Source: Haberlea rhodopensis (lineage: Eukaryota > Streptophyta > Magnoliopsida > Lamiales > Gesneriaceae). From it: a stretch of 64,000 nt of DNA. Location of the stretch: contig CAJQUN010000024.1 in assembly GCA_907163345.1 (NCBI GenBank), positions 3,534,001 through 3,598,000 of the forward strand, written 5' to 3'. The translations under genes and the position numbers were made by a program. Each line of letters starts with the position of its first letter. Within the stretch, counting starts at the first letter, position 1. The notes under the pieces were generated by a model, which saw only the letters and a list, made by a program, of their open reading frames with translations, had not been told where the DNA came from and did not search any database. Below, piece after piece: positions 46,011-60,073 of the stretch.

Positions 46011-46634
46011 AGATAATCAGATTCAATCAATTAAAATGACATTATCTTATTTGTGGTCTCATCGAGTTTGATGAAACAATGGGGTAAGTTTTGTAAGATT
46101 AATGACATGCGACCTAGAAAATCTCCACTAAATATACCCACACGTTGAACTCAACATAAAAATTGTTAAATGATTCATATGAATATAGAGAGTTAATGGC
46201 AACTTAAAAAGTTCAAACTCTTCCCTCTTACATTTTCTTTGTTCTTTTTTATGATTCTTTTATAGTAAGTTTTAAATTGTTTAAATAAAATTTTAAATAA
46301 AATTTTTTAAATTTAAAAAATATAAGGGTCAAACCGTAACCGGCGGTTTACGAACCGTAACCGGAATTGTCTACGAAGGTTAAGGTTAAGGGTCGAGCTC
46401 TTTTGAATCGTCGAACCGGTGGTTCCAAACCGTCAACCGACGGTTCACGAACCGTGGTCATGTTTAATTGGGGTCTAGAGTCCTTGACAAAATCTCATCA
46501 GTGTGCGGATCCATCACTCACAAGATCCATTTTTTTATTGGTGGCTACATGCCTACATATTTGATAATTAAGTTCTTATCATAAGCTTTGATTTGAGCTT
46601 CAATCGGTGGAATCTAAAGGTTTGCGACTCGGTA
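46011..46634. other. Upstream region of AP-4 beta
   Basis: AT-rich sequence followed by a cluster of AACCGT/ACGGTT words at 46334-46462, then the probable 5' untranslated region. No other gene is seen. Confidence 0.45.
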
Positions 46635-49600
46635 ATGGCGCCTCCAGCTCAATCTCAACGATCCCCTTCTCCATCTCAGCCTTCCGGGTTATCTTCTAAT
46701 CCCTCATTCCTCTCACTCTCTCCGTATATATAGGTTTTATATTCATATGTTGATGCCCGTGTGAGTCTGTCTTTATACTTTTGTTGGACGGAAAATCCAA
46801 GGCAGAGTATTTAACAACTGGCAAAATATTCGACTCAATTTTTTTTATTTTTTGAGTTTGAATGGGTAAATAGGTGTGAATTCTTGATATTTAGAAATAT
46901 GAGAAGTTTTGTAATGGGGGTTTAAGTTTTACTAGATTGAGTTACTGTTACTTGAAATTCTATTGTACGTATGTGCTTATATCGAATTTTGAAAATGGTT
47001 TAAGTCAATCTTTTTTGTTGCGAAAGGAGAAAAAAGTACTATCACCATGTGTTTGTGGATATCTTTTCACTGCGTGACCTGGTGGTCCATTAGATGAAAA
47101 TGGCAAAACGAATCTCGTTTTGTGCTGAATTTATGTGTTCTGGGATGTTTGTGGCCTGGTGCGTTTGATTGAGGGTATTGTGTTAATTCATGGAGATTTG
47201 GGCACTCTGAAATGGAAAAAATAGTGAATATTCCCTTCACTTTATCTCGTTGAACTTGATGGTAACGTTGCTTCTATAAATTCTAACCTTCCTTTTGGTT
47301 CGATCAGGAAAGGGGATGTTTCGGATCTGAAATTGCAGTTGCGCCAGCTTGCTGGTAGCCGAGCTCCTGGCACAGACGAGAAGAAACGTGACCTTTTTAA
47401 GAAGGCTATATCTTACATGACGATTGGAATTGATGTATCTTCAGTTTTCAGTGAAATGGTGATGTGCTCGGCGACATCGGACATTGTGCTTAAAAAGATG
47501 TGTTATTTGTATGTGGGAAATTACGCGAAGCACAATCCAGATCTTGCACTTTTGACTATTAACTTTCTCCAGAGGGACTGTAAGGATGAGGATCCAATGA
47601 TTAGGGGTTTGGCGTTGAGGAGTCTTTGTTCCCTTGGCTTGGCAACTTTGGTGGAATACTTGGTTGGTCCATTGGGTAATGGGCTGAAAGATGGGAATAG
47701 TTATGTTAGGATGGTTGCAGCTGTTGGAGTGCTCAAACTATATCATATTTCAGCTTCGACTTGCGTGGATGCTGATTTTCCTGCTTTGCTCAAGCATTTG
47801 ATGCTTAAAGACAAAGATGCTCAGGTCAATATATTTTGTGCTCCATTTTGTTAACTCTGTCCATAGATGTAGATGCAACTTTTAACCTCCAGGTCAGTTT
47901 CTACCTATAATACATGGGTATGATCTGGAGTTGAGATCTGGATCCGTTCTTTATAAATTGGTAAACTGTTGCATCGTTTCAGTTAATTATTTGCATAAAT
48001 ATGAAGATTTCTTCTTAATCTTAAATCATGCAAGTTACTTCATCATCACAGCTATTCTTTCTGAACAGTAGGACTGATCTTCTTTGCTTATTTCAAATCA
48101 TTTTATTTACTGTTGTTGATCAGGTGGTGGCCAATTGTTTAACTTCTCTTCAAGAGATTTGGGGTCTGGAAGCAAGCACATCCGAGGAAGCAGCTAGGGA
48201 GAGAGAAGCCCTGCTTAGCAAACCAGTTGTATATTACTTTTTAAACAGGTATCTATCATAGTAGTGGTAGGTCATTGCCTTATATTTTTTTAGCTATTGA
48301 TTTTCTAACTGGCTACGAACTCATCCACATTATTTATTATTTAGTACGTTTGTTAAATAGGTCTATTTGGCGCCCCCCTTTTAGTAATTTGATTTGTTTT
48401 GATTTGTCACCTCGACAGAATAGGTAAATGAAATTCATGATTCTGCATTCCTGATGTGGGAGACCTTATTTTTCCTCAGCTTCATTCAAGGTCTATCGTT
48501 TTTTGATAAATTGTTCAAATGACGATTCTTGATGTTTAGTTTCAGCATTATAGAAAAATGAAAAGTTTTTTCGTTTCTATTTTTCTAGATTCAGTATTTC
48601 TTGGTTATGAGCTGGTGTGTCAAATCTAAATATCTTACGCTGCTCAAATATTTCCTTTCTGATTCTTATCTGTCGCATGTAAATTGTACCCAATTGTTCA
48701 CTGTTTTTGTATCTGCCGAATTATAAGGATAAACAACCTGGAAAATCCAAAATGAACACGTAAGCCGCTTTAGTTCTTAAGCATTCAGCAGCGATATTTT
48801 AAATTGTGCATATTTACCATGTAATTTTGACATTATGAATTGCCGATAGATCATATTTGTTACTCTCGCACACGTGGAAAGATAGGAAGTACCTAAGTTT
48901 CTATTGGATTGTCACAGGATCAAAGAATTTAGTGAATGGGCACAATGTATTGTTTTGGAATTGGTTGCTAAATATGTTCCAACAGATAGCGAGGAGATCT
49001 TTGACATGATGAATCTTCTTGAAGATAGACTTCAGCATGCAAATGGTGCAGTTGTCTTGGCCACCATTAAGGTGTTTTTACACGTGACCCTATCCATGAC
49101 TGATGTTCATCAACAGGTACTTACTGTTTCGTTTAAAATCACCTTGTTGTTGCATAATTGATGATGATTGATGGTTTGGCTTGATTTAACGCTTCCCCTT
49201 GAATCCACTCAACTAAGCTTTGATTCACCAATCGAGTTTCCACATCTTTTTTTTTTTTGATCAGGCAAATAATTTTATTAGAAAGAGTACTAGGAGTACT
49301 CCAAAGTTACAAAAAAGCTAATAAAGAAGATCCCAAAAAACTAGAAAATAAAACCTAATTAAGCAAACAAAACAAAGGTTCCCTAATCCAATCTGTTAGA
49401 GAATAAGAAAATTGTCGCAAATTTTTAATCCAAAACCAACTCCGGAATCTGATAAGTTCCAAACTGTCAGCACACCCTTCCTCGGTTGATCTGAATACTT
49501 TTTTATTTCTCTCCAACCAAATTGTCCAAATCACCGTCTGCCAAATCGTCATCCATTCTTTAATTCCTTTCTTATGCTTCCATAAACCAATGTGCTGAGT

Positions 49601-52600
49601 CATATGAAGTGGGGTTTCCTGATGTAGCACTAAAGAGAATCCAAACCATTTGTAGCATTGCATCCATATCTTATATGATTCCCCACAACCGAAAGCCAAG
49701 TGCGATGATGTTTCCTCCGCGGAATTGCAGAATACGCATAGATTAAGCGCATCTCCCGTTGAAATATTCCTTTTCCTTAGATTAACTTTAGATGGAATGC
49801 GGTCCTTCAAGATCCTCCAAACCAAGGCAATTACTTTATTCGGGGCAAAGCTATTCCAAATTGGTTCATATACGCCCAACAACAGCGATTGTGGAGATTC
49901 TGGGGAGACCGAGTCCTGTAATAGATAATAAGCTGTTGCCACGGAGTATTTTTTTGAATTATCATGACGCCATTCCCAACCATCTTCTTTGTCATTACAC
50001 CTGGAGACCCTGTCAATGCAACACACAAGTTCTTTAAACAACTCTTCCTCCCTCAAAAACAGTCCCCGGCGCCAGTCCCAAACCCATTGCCAGACCCCCT
50101 CCCTCAAAAAGCCCATCTGACTGACTGACAAATCCTGAGATCTTGCTATCGAAGCTAACCTCGGAAACTGCGACTTTAGGCTCTCCGTACCCGCCCAAAC
50201 ATCTTTCCAAAAATTTGTATTAAGGCCATTACCCACGATCTTTCTCAACCCCTGAATAAACCACGAATCTGTGGAGTTAAAAAGTGTCTTTCTAATATCC
50301 CTCCACCAAAAAGAAAATGATTTTGATTCTCTTAGCGACTCAGTTGTCATTCCCTCCCATGAAGTAGGACCATACTTTGAAGTGATGATCCTGTACCACA
50401 ATGAATCAGAACCTGTAATGATTTCCCAACCCCATTTCCCCAAAAGAGCCCGGTTAAAATGTTCCAGGTTTCTCACTCCCAAACCCCCCTTAGTTCTCGA
50501 CTTGCATACCTCGTTCCATTTCACCCATGCAATTTTCTTGTGTCCCTCCCCTCCCCCCCAAAGAAAAGCAATTTGAAGCGATTTCAATTTTGCCAATATA
50601 CTCCTCGGAGCACGGAAGAAAGTGAAATGATAAATCGGCATAGAAGATAGCACCGCATTTATCAATACCATGCGACCCCCAAGAGACAAACTTTTATCCT
50701 CCCAACTTGCTAACGTCTTTCGGAATTTATCAACTACTGGTTCCCAGATACTGCTTCTCCTCGAATTCATCCCAATGGGCAAACCTAGGTATTTGAACGG
50801 TAAATTCCCCACATGACAGTTGAAGAAACCAGCCAATTCTTCAACGCTGCTGCTGACATCCACATTGATTCCAATCAGCTTGCTCTTATGAAAATTATTT
50901 TTGAGACCGGAAATGAGTTTGTAATTTCGTAAAATTGCCTTGAAAGAAACTGCATTCTCCTTTGACGCTTCTCCCACTAATAAGGTGTCATCCGCAAACT
51001 GAAGGTGAGAGATCGGGACTTCTTCTCTTCCAACCTTAATCGGTGAAATGAGGTTTAGCGAAACTGCTTTGTCTATCATTGTACTCATAGCTTCAGCAAC
51101 TATTACAAACAAGAACGGGGATAATGGATCACCCTGACGAAGCCCACGATGTAGATCAAATTCCATTGTCGGACTTCCGTTAATCAATACAGATGCTTTT
51201 GCAGTGGAAATACATTCCATTATCCAACCTCTCCATTTAACATCGAAATTCATCAACTCCATCACCTGATCCAGAAACTTCCAATTAACCGAATCATAAG
51301 CCTTCTCAAAATCCACTTTAAAGATCATACCTTTACTTTTCTTTTTTATCATTTCATCGATCAGTTCACTGATCACCAGCACTCCATCCAGAATATGTCT
51401 GTTCCCCACAAATGCTGATTGAGATTCTGAGATGACCCTATGTAACACCCTGCTAAGTCTGTTAGCTAGTAATTTCGCTAAGACTTTATACATGCACCCA
51501 ATTAGAGCGATAGGCCGAAACTCCCCAATTGAATTGGGGTTGTCTTTCTTAGGTATCAATACCATAAAAGAATGATTGGAGCCTCTAACAAGCTTCCCAT
51601 ACTTATGGAAATCATCAAAAAACCTCAAGAAATCGTGTTTGAGAATGTCCCAAAATCTCTTGATGAATCCCATATTGTACCCATCAGGGCCAGGGCTCTT
51701 TGTACTGTCACAATTCCATACCGCCCTTTTGATCTCCGCTTCTGAAAAGTTCATTGTCAAAAGTATGTTATCTGATTCCCTTACTTGACGGAATTGTATA
51801 TCATGAAGCTTCGGACGATCCCATACTTCCTCACTGAAAAGCTTCACAAAATGGTTCCTTGCTCCTTCCTTGATACCCTGCACCGTATCTATCCATTGCC
51901 CGTCAATATTCAGCCCCACAATTTCGTTTCTCTTCCTTCTGCGATTAACATATCTATGGAAGAAACTTGAGTTTACGTCCCCATTTTGTATCCATCGTAT
52001 TCTTGCTTTTTGAAATAACAAAGGGTCTTTCATACGAATCTGGTTTTGAAGATCAAAAAATTCCGACCTTTGTGAGATCGCTTCTTCCGCTGTTAAGTCT
52101 CGATGATCCAAAATCAGATCCCGTTCCTGAATTTTTTCTTTGATAATATGGATATTGTTCTCCAAGCTACCAAAGACTTCTTTGTTCCATTTCCTTAGGC
52201 TATTCTTTAACAATTTAAGCTTTTCTTTCAGTTTAAAACCGCCCCATCCCTGTACAGAAAATGTTTGCCATTCTTTCTCTACAAAAGTCTTGAATTCAGA
52301 ATGCTCAAACCAAGAGTCAATTACTCTGAACGGTTTCGGTCCCCAATCTGCCTCGTTGGTTCTAAGCATAATTGCACAATGATCAGAGAAAGTTCTCTTC
52401 AATCCCCATTGAGTCAAATTTGGCCATTCTCTATACCAATTATCTGAAATAAGAAATCTGTCCAGCCGGCTCACACATGTTCCATCCGGTCTATACCATG
52501 TGAATTTTCTACCAATCAATGGTAGATCCATAAGTCCCGATTTATTGATGAAATCATCAAATTCCGTAGAATCTCTATTATGGATAATTACTTTGCGACC

Positions 52601-55600
52601 ACGTCTTTCATTGCTTGTTCTAATGGCATTGAAATCGCCACAAACACACCACCTTGCATCCACCTCCCCATGGAGTCTGTTTAGTATTTTGTCCCAGAGC
52701 TCCCTTTTTAATGTTATGTCGCTTGAGGAGTATACATTAACGATGTTACACTTTATTTTTTCCTTTCCCCACAAACCTTCAACTCCCAGAAGTCCATCTT
52801 CACCCCAACAGCTGATCATTTCGAATGCTGAATGACGCCAAATGCATATCAACCCCCCTGCTGCACCCAAGGCTCCTTTATAAACCCAATTAAATGCTTC
52901 ATCCCTCCAAATTGTTTTGCAAAAATCCTTAGTGATAAAGATCCAGCTTGGTTTCTTGCAAACACAGAAAGTCAATATTTTCCGTCACAACTAAAGATCG
53001 CAGCTCCCTTTTCTTCCCCCTACACCCTAAGCCTCTAACATTGAAGCTTGCTATCTTCATTGGATCACCTCGACGTCCCCAACCTCTTGATTTCTCATTT
53101 CCGATACTGTAAAAGCTTGCACATCTCGTTTTTCCATTTCCAGTAATCGTTGAATAATTTCCTTATCATTTCCTGTGCCTATTATCCCTAGTCGCTTCCC
53201 AATATTCCATAACTCGATTGCCTCTTCCATTTGGACCTGATCTTTTAACATAAAATCAGAATATGATGTTGTTGGATCGCCTCTACAAAGAATGGCTGTG
53301 GGACGAGGTGATGCATAGTTTCTCCTTCTCTGATATGTGTTTTCAAACCTTAGGGAAGCTTCCTCAGGGCTCTTCTCAGTCCCTTTCGTTGGGGTAATGG
53401 CCTGAAGTGCATCGACCTCCTCACCTTCCACGCTGTTATAGCCCATGTATCTTCTGTCAACTTGTTTTATTGCCTCTTTTGCTAAGATCACACACCGGGT
53501 AACTTCTGGATTATCCTCAGATTGAATTATGAAATCTTGCAATCCCAGGTTCACCGCCATATCCCTAGCTTCCTTTATGGCTTCCATGGTAAATGAATCT
53601 GATTCTCCCTCTCCCTGATCATTGTCCTTGTTTACTTCGAATTCTGTTTCTTGCCAAACTGTTTCCTGTATCACTTCATTTGACGAATAAGATTGCGTCG
53701 ATGGAGAGTTCGGGATATCCCAATGATGGTTGGAACGGCCCTTCCGATCCGTTATCTCAGCCGCAGAGTTTCGAGGAATATAATTGTTGATTTCCTCCAT
53801 TACTCGAATATCAACAGCAGTACCATCAATATTGATTCTGATTACTTTGTTGATAAAAGCCAAAGAATGTGTCGATATCAGGAATCTTCCATAATCCATG
53901 CTTTCTTTGTTTAAAGTTTCCTCGCTCACGGTTAGCAGCTTGCCCATAGGACCTGCTAACCAACTGAAAAATCTCAAATTCCATGCGTGGACTGGCACTC
54001 CCTTGCAAGTAACCCAGACTTCCCTCGGGTAATTTGTCATTGACGCATTCCAGATGCACATTTCGTTGAACCACAACCCTAACCATTCGTTTTCCTCTGT
54101 TAATAGATCCTGAAGGATTTGCTTGTTGTCTGCATAAATGATGACCATAGGCCCGCCAAGAGGTATAATTCTGGCGTTTCCATATCCGTTAAGAGTGAGA
54201 TCTTGTTGGGCACTCAATCTATCCTCTGGTTTGTGGAGTTTTCCCAATATGCAACCCTCGATCCATTCCTTTCTTCTTTTCTTGTGTTGAAATGCAATAC
54301 GGGTTCCTGTATGGAATGATTATTTGGCACATTGTTTGCCTTGGGGTTGTTGTTGCCTTGGATAACAGCCGCATACGATTTGCCATTGTAGTTGCCCAAT
54401 TTACTTTCTGGTATCAGATTAGGCTTCCTGTTAGTGTTGACCTTCGATGAAGTTCTGTCGAATCTTGCTCTGTTTGCTCTTATTTTGTATGAACCAATCC
54501 ATATTTGATTCAAATCTGCCTCCAACCTGCTTGTATTCACGTCGCCCTTGAATCTAACAAAACCGAATTTCTTTCCTCTGATATCTCGCTTGGAGGGTAC
54601 AAACACTTCACAAACATCGCCTACCTTTTGAAACGTCTTCTTCATTTCCGACGTGTGCCATTCCTCAGGGAAATTAGTGAAGAAAAAAGGAGTTGTGTCT
54701 TCATGGAAGCGCCTCTGGTATTCCGGAATACTGCCCCGTAAATTGGTTTGTTGCGTCGTGTTGCCATGAGAACCATACGCAATCGAAGGAACAAGGTGGC
54801 TAGGGTAGGCTCGCTCGCGCTTGGAATGGGTAGGGAAATGCGGTTGAGGGTGCTGCTGGGGGCGCCGATTAGGGTTAGGGTTGGGGGTATTTTGCCTTAC
54901 CTCTCAGATTTTCTCTCACTAGGTGCTCCATCGAATTGGACAAGTCATATGAAATTTCGAGTTTCCACATCTTATGTGTCACATTATTCTGGAATATGAT
55001 GTCTGGTAGGTTTCTGGTACTCTTTGATAGTGTGTAAGTGTGTTATGCGATGGCACATGTTTCTGGCCCATTTTTGTATTATTTTCCATTTATGATAGCA
55101 GTAATTTTGAATACAACATGTAGCTACTTCTTTCTTGCTGGTAGCTCCTGGAGACTGAGTAATGAATATGTTATTGGTGATAGGGCATTATTTTGTGTAA
55201 CCATCAAAAGCTTATTCCAAAATAATTTACTCTCAATTTAATCTCTGTACACGCAAATTCCTAACGTTAAGGCCACAATGCGGTTCATGGCCACACATTT
55301 TTTTAAGATACCTTACATTTCTCTTCTGCTGGATTTGATTCGTACAACCATTTTACCCATTCCACTCCTCGAGTCCTTCCTTAATTGCTGGGATACGCAC
55401 ATGTGTATTTCTCCAATGCTGTCCTTCCAGATTGAGAGTCCTTTATTATTTACTGTGAGTTTAGTATTTATAGAATCTTCTTTTTCATCTTCATATACAA
55501 CAACAACAACTAAGCCTTTCATCTTCATATACACATAACGTAAATCAATTTGTTGGTCTGAGTCAAATTGCTATTTTAGATGGTTCGAAGTGATGCTTAT

Positions 55601-58512
55601 ATATCTTATTATGTTTTCTTTGTTGATGCTCGCTGTCTATTTAAGCCTTTTGAAACGTGCTTCTATGCATATCTTAGATACATCTTGCCAAGCACTGAAC
55701 CACTTATAATGTTTGTCTCTAGGTGTACGAGCGGATTAAAGCTCCTCTGCTTACTTTGGTAAGCTCAGGAAGTCCTGAGCAATCCTACGCAGTTCTAAGC
55801 CACCTTCATATACTAGTGATGCGCGCACCATTTATTTTCTGTTCGGACTTCAAGCATTTCTACTGCCATTACAACGAGCCATTTTATGTCAAAAAATTGA
55901 AACTTGAGATGCTGACCGCTGTGGCAAACGAGAGTAATACATATGAGATAGGTAGATATCATTGTATGTACTTGCTTAAGCTTTGTTGAAAGTTTGTTGC
56001 CTGCTTATGCTCATCCTCGGGTCATTGGTTGGCCGTTCGTGGTGGTTTCTTAACTATTTGAAGTAACTAATGTCCAACCTTTGGCTTTGTTTTAGTGACT
56101 GAACTTTGTGAATATGTTGCAAATGTTGATATTTCAATGGCAAGAGAATCGATTCGAGCTGTTGGGAAGATTGCATTGCAGCAGTATGATGTTAATGCCA
56201 TTGTTGATCGTCTGCTTCAGTTTCTGGAAATGGAAAAAGAACATGTGACTGCCGAAACTCTTGTAAGTCTTTCTCTTTTCTGTCCTGGACACTTGGATAT
56301 GTTCATCAATTAATGTTACTATGGAAAGTTACATAAGTAGTAGTATAATAATCCTATGAAAACTTCTCTAACTCCTAAGTTTTTCTTTTCCTTTTCTATG
56401 CAGGTTCTTGTGAAAGATCTTTTAAGAAAATATCCACAGTGGAGTCATGACTGCATCGCAGTTGTAGGGAATATCAGTAGCAAAAATGTTCAGGAACCGA
56501 AAGCCAAGGCAGCTCTTATTTGGATGCTAGGGGAATATGCTCAGGACATGCAGGATGCTCCTTATATTCTAGAGAGTCTTATAGAGAACTGGGATGAGGA
56601 GCATTCTGCAGAGGTGATTAGATGGCATTTCCTCGTGTTTGATCTTTTTATAAATGGTGTTTAACTTTATTCAGTTGTTGGCAGTTATTTTTTGGCTTGT
56701 AAGTTCCTATTAGTGCATGCTCAATCTTTGTATAGTTTAGAGGTACTAGAATTAATCTCCTTGAACCTCAGCTTGTGCAGAATGCAGTGAATCTCGTTTT
56801 TGGTTAATTTATTTGAAATTGAATCTAAAAGGGATAGTGATTGTTGTAACTTCTTGGGAGATTCTTTTATTCTGCATATCTAAGCGTCTAAATTTCTAAT
56901 TGTCTTGTGAAGAAGTCGAAGATGCGAGTTTATCTTACATCTTAGAATGAAACTTAGAAGTTTTTTTAAAATTCAATTATTAAAACTGTGTCTCCTCGGT
57001 AATTAACCTCAAATTACATTTAAATGCTATTCCTGTAATTATTTTTGTGTGGAACAGGTTCGTTTACATCTTCTCACAGCAGTAATGAAGTGTTTTTTTA
57101 GAAGACCACCAGAGACTAGAAGGGCCCTAGGAGCTGCTCTAGCTGCTGGTCTCGCCGATTTTCATCAGGTCTGGCTGTCATTGAAAGTTGACTGAATATA
57201 ATCTAAGCTTGTGTATACTTTTGTTTAGCTTGTGGAAGAACGGTTGCTTAATAGTAATCCGTCGCAGGATGTTCATGATCGAGCATTATTCTACTATAGG
57301 CTTTTGCAGTACAATGTTTCAGTAGCAGAACGTGTTGTAAATCCTCCAAAACAAGCTGTTTCTGCCTTTGCAGACACACAAAGCAGTGAAACAAAAGATC
57401 GTATTTTTGATGAATTTAACAGTCTCTCTGTTGTATACCAAAAGGTACTTCTACTTTTCTAACTTCTTCCTTCCGTAGATTCTGAACATCCACTTTTTTA
57501 TGCATTTGGGAATGCTGAGTGATTATATAAACATTTTTGTAGCCCTCGTACATGTTCACTGATAAGGAATACAGAGGACCATTTGCTTTCTCGGAGGAAC
57601 TTGGGAATCTGTCCATTGGCACGGAATCTGGGGATCATATAATTGCAGCTCAGGGAGTTGAGGCAAATGATAAAGACTTGCTACTGAGTACTTCTGAAAA
57701 GGAAGATAATCAGGGTTATAGCAACAATGGTTCAGCCTACAGTGCCCCGTCTTACGATAATTCTATGACGACAGGTGCTTTTGAGGCTCAGTTAGACCTT
57801 GTATCACTTGACAATCTATCTACACAAACTTCTTCTATTTTGGCAATAGACGAACTGCTTGCTCTGGGAATGCCCACCGCACCTAGTCCTGCTCCTACGC
57901 CTCCTGCTTTGAAGCTCAATGCTAAAGCCGCTCTCGATGCTAATGCTTTTCAGCAGAAATGGCGTCAATTGCCAGTGTCTATATCCCAGGTTTGTTCAAT
58001 TCTTAGCTTCAAATGTATTAATTTGCATGTCCTGAGGGTGGACTGGTTTTTGAGTTCGAGTTACATCGGGGGGTGAATGAAATTTAAGAATACATGTTCA
58101 ATAGATGGGATGTTTATTTTTTCCACACTAGGCGCTCCTTGCCACCTAATCTTATAGGCTAGTGCATTAAATAGACTCAAGATTTTTACGAGTGAATGTA
58201 CTTTTTCCTCCTCCCTTTCAGGAAATCTCGATAGATCCACGAGGAGTTGCGACCATGACAACACCCCAGGCCCTTTCTCGACACATGCAATGCCACTCCT
58301 TCCACTGCATAGCTTCAGGTGGTCAACCTCCAAATTTTAAGTTCTTTTTCTTTACTCGAAAAGAAGAGGAATCATCTGCGTATCTTGTCGAGTGTATTAT
58401 TAATTCGTCAACATGTAAAGCGCAACTAAAGATCAAAGCAGATGACCAGACTACGTCCCCGGCCTTCTCAGAATTGTTCTCGTCTGCCTTGTCCAAATTC
58501 GGATTGCCTTAA
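46635..58512 (+). CDS. AP4B1: AP-4 complex subunit beta (beta-adaptin-like protein A)
   Basis: Eleven exons keep one frame: 46635-46687, 47308-47824, 48124-48248, 48918-49116, 55723-55951, 56096-56262, 56404-56613, 57058-57168, 57268-57444, 57543-57989 and 58222-58512. They encode 841 residues, the same as I recall for the Arabidopsis homologue. Residues about 25-550 are the adaptin N-terminal HEAT-repeat trunk (DLKLQLRQLAGSRAPG; KMCYLYVGNYAKHNPDLALL). A Ser/Thr/Pro-rich hinge follows. The last 120 residues form the beta appendage (QKWRQLPVSIS; FHCIASGGQPPNFKFFFF). The protein is a subunit of the AP-4 coat at the trans-Golgi network and helps sort vacuolar cargo. No codon is lost despite a 6.6-kb intron 4 holding a full LINE. 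The start MAPPAQSQR agrees with the family N terminus. Confidence 0.95.
49355..53060 (-). CDS. LINE ORF2: endonuclease-reverse transcriptase, one frame break
   Basis: The ORF starts at ATG 53060 (MKIASFNVRGLG, the typical endonuclease start). It loses frame near 52936-52940, where one extra T in the CTTTATC context leads to a TAA. From 52975 the correct frame is open for 1,206 codons. Blocks in order: APE-type endonuclease with TFSDHCAIM; RT with FRPIALIGCMYKVLAK, FKVDFEKAYDSVNW, GLRQGDPLSPFLF and the catalytic LQFADDTLLVG; then a C-terminal zinc-binding RVT domain with CVFCNSAEETSSHLAFGC. The ORF ends LTDWIREPLFCLLN. The catalytic core of the RT is intact; the endonuclease is disrupted only at the N-terminal frame break. 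Confidence 0.92.
53057..54650 (-). CDS. LINE ORF1: RNA-binding protein, frame-broken
   Basis: Two frames overlap. The first (open up to at least 54645, running to 54214) carries an RRM-like segment (VGDVCEVFVPSKR, KKFGFVRFKGD). The second (54247-53057) carries the DUF4283-like gag domain (EWLGLWFNEMCIWNAS, WVTCKGVPVHAWN, FFSWLAGPMGKL). A single-base slip in the A/G-rich stretch around 54260-54290 explains the change. The true start lies upstream of 54645; the frame continues back to about 54880 without an obvious ATG, so the first codon is uncertain. The end overlaps the ORF2 start by 4 bp. Confidence 0.8.
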
Positions 58513-60073
58513 GGGCACGTAAATTGGTGGTTGCTTACAGTGCCCATTCGAATTTTATTTTGGTGAGTGACAAAGTAAACTGTTGTAAATTTAAAAGGGC
58601 TCCTTGTGTTGTGTTCAGCTTCCTCCAATTTTTGGTAGTGGTTGAGATTCTTTTATTTGCATAATGCTCGGGAAGATTTGTGACTCTTTCTGACTCCTAT
58701 TTCCCTGTAAATCTAATGCAAGGGTGGCGTATATAGTCACGATTATTAGTTCATTCACATTTCACAACGCTAATATAAAAAAGCTAAATAAGAATTTATA
58801 CAGTTAAATTCCATGTTAAAACAAAAGCTAACTAAATGCATGTGTATTTAGTTATATGTAAGAATTTGTGTGTATTGTCGAGGGCCATAAAGTTTTTAAA
58901 TTTTTTAAGCTCAAGGTCGCCTCATTTGGAGATTAATGTGGCAGCGAGGCTGCAATATACATTTACAAGGAAAAAATGTGTCAAATATCTAGTCAGATTA
59001 GCGCCAATATGGTATATACGGTACCTAATATCAGGTTTCTTGGTGTATGCCCTTTTTTTTTATTTTTTTTACAGAGAGGCTAAAGATTGTTTCCACATCG
59101 CGGGACTCGAATATGAGTCTTTTCCAAAAGGGGAGTGAGCTTACAAAGCCAACAAAACCGGAAGCTCTCGTGTATGCACTTTTGGCATAGGTAAATAACA
59201 TGTTTCTTGGTGTTTGCGCTTTTGGCAAGAATGAAGCCTAGTTTGATTTTTTCTTTCCCATTTAATTCCCAAAATAAAAATAAATATTTTCACATCTCCA
59301 ATATATTTCTTGATTTTAAGTTAAAAAAAAATTCATCACTTTCGAACAATATTATAATATTATATTATTTTTTAATTTGAAATATATTATTTTAAAATAA
59401 TTTTGTCTAATTTTTTATTAATATATAGTTTTTTTCAATATAAATCAAATTTAAATTTATTTCCTAAAAATATTCTCTCCTATTTCTATTCCCCAAACCT
59501 CTCAAAACATCAAATAAAAATTCAAAAGAAATTAAAGAGGAATATTCATATGACAGAACTCATATAACATTACCAGAGGTGTTAGTTAACTTTTACTAGC
59601 GTGTAGCGGCCATTTCTGGGTGCCAGTTTATTATCTCTATGGAATTTCTATGCCACTCCACTCTAAAGAATCTTATTTGTTGTTGGTGGTGATAAGTTTC
59701 AGTGCACAACTTAGTTGTTATGCCTTTGGATAATTGTTTTGTTCCAGAAAATAAAATGAAGTGGTTCAGTTGTCTTTGGTTTTTTAAGTTTCTTTCTTGA
59801 TGTTACATGATCCCCTTGAAAATTTTGAGATTTCATATGAGAACGACTAAAAGTGTAGGCTAAATCAACAATCACATATATAAATAATTAAAAATATCAT
59901 ATCCCCATAGGTATCAAAGAAGAAAGGTTAGCTCCGTCCATGTTGAAAATAATATAGAAACATGAAAAAGAAACATATTTGGCCAACTTCTCAAGAAAAA
60001 TCATACTAACCATGTTTTATTTCTTACACAAACCAAATGTGCGTAAATCTCATATCCAGTACAAGAAAATCCT
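58513..60073. other. Intergenic between AP4B1 and the cysteine-rich gene
   Basis: It contains the AP4B1 3' untranslated region, AT-rich stretches (59330-59460 especially) and no supported gene. Two copies of a short TTTCTTGGTGT block (about 59036 and 59201) are the only repeat noted. Confidence 0.45.

Larger units (their letters stand above)
49249..54956 (-). mobile_element. Full-length L1-type LINE in AP4B1 intron 4
   Basis: The 5,708-bp element is flanked by a perfect 17-bp target duplication TCGAGTTTCCACATCTT (49232-49248 and 54957-54973). Its minus-strand 3' end is a poly(A) tail, seen as poly(T) at 49249-49258. It encodes ORF1 (RNA-binding) and ORF2 (endonuclease plus reverse transcriptase). 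It is antisense to the host gene. A perfect, long duplication and near-complete ORFs imply a recent insertion. Confidence 0.95.

Noticed and set aside
46334..46462. AACCGT/ACGGTT cluster upstream of AP4B1 as a regulatory array
   Set aside because: The words are irregularly spaced and degenerate; no specific factor or structure could be supported.
55313..55534. Small frame in AP4B1 intron 4
   Set aside because: Lies inside the intron after the LINE, with CAACAACAAC simple sequence and no family match.
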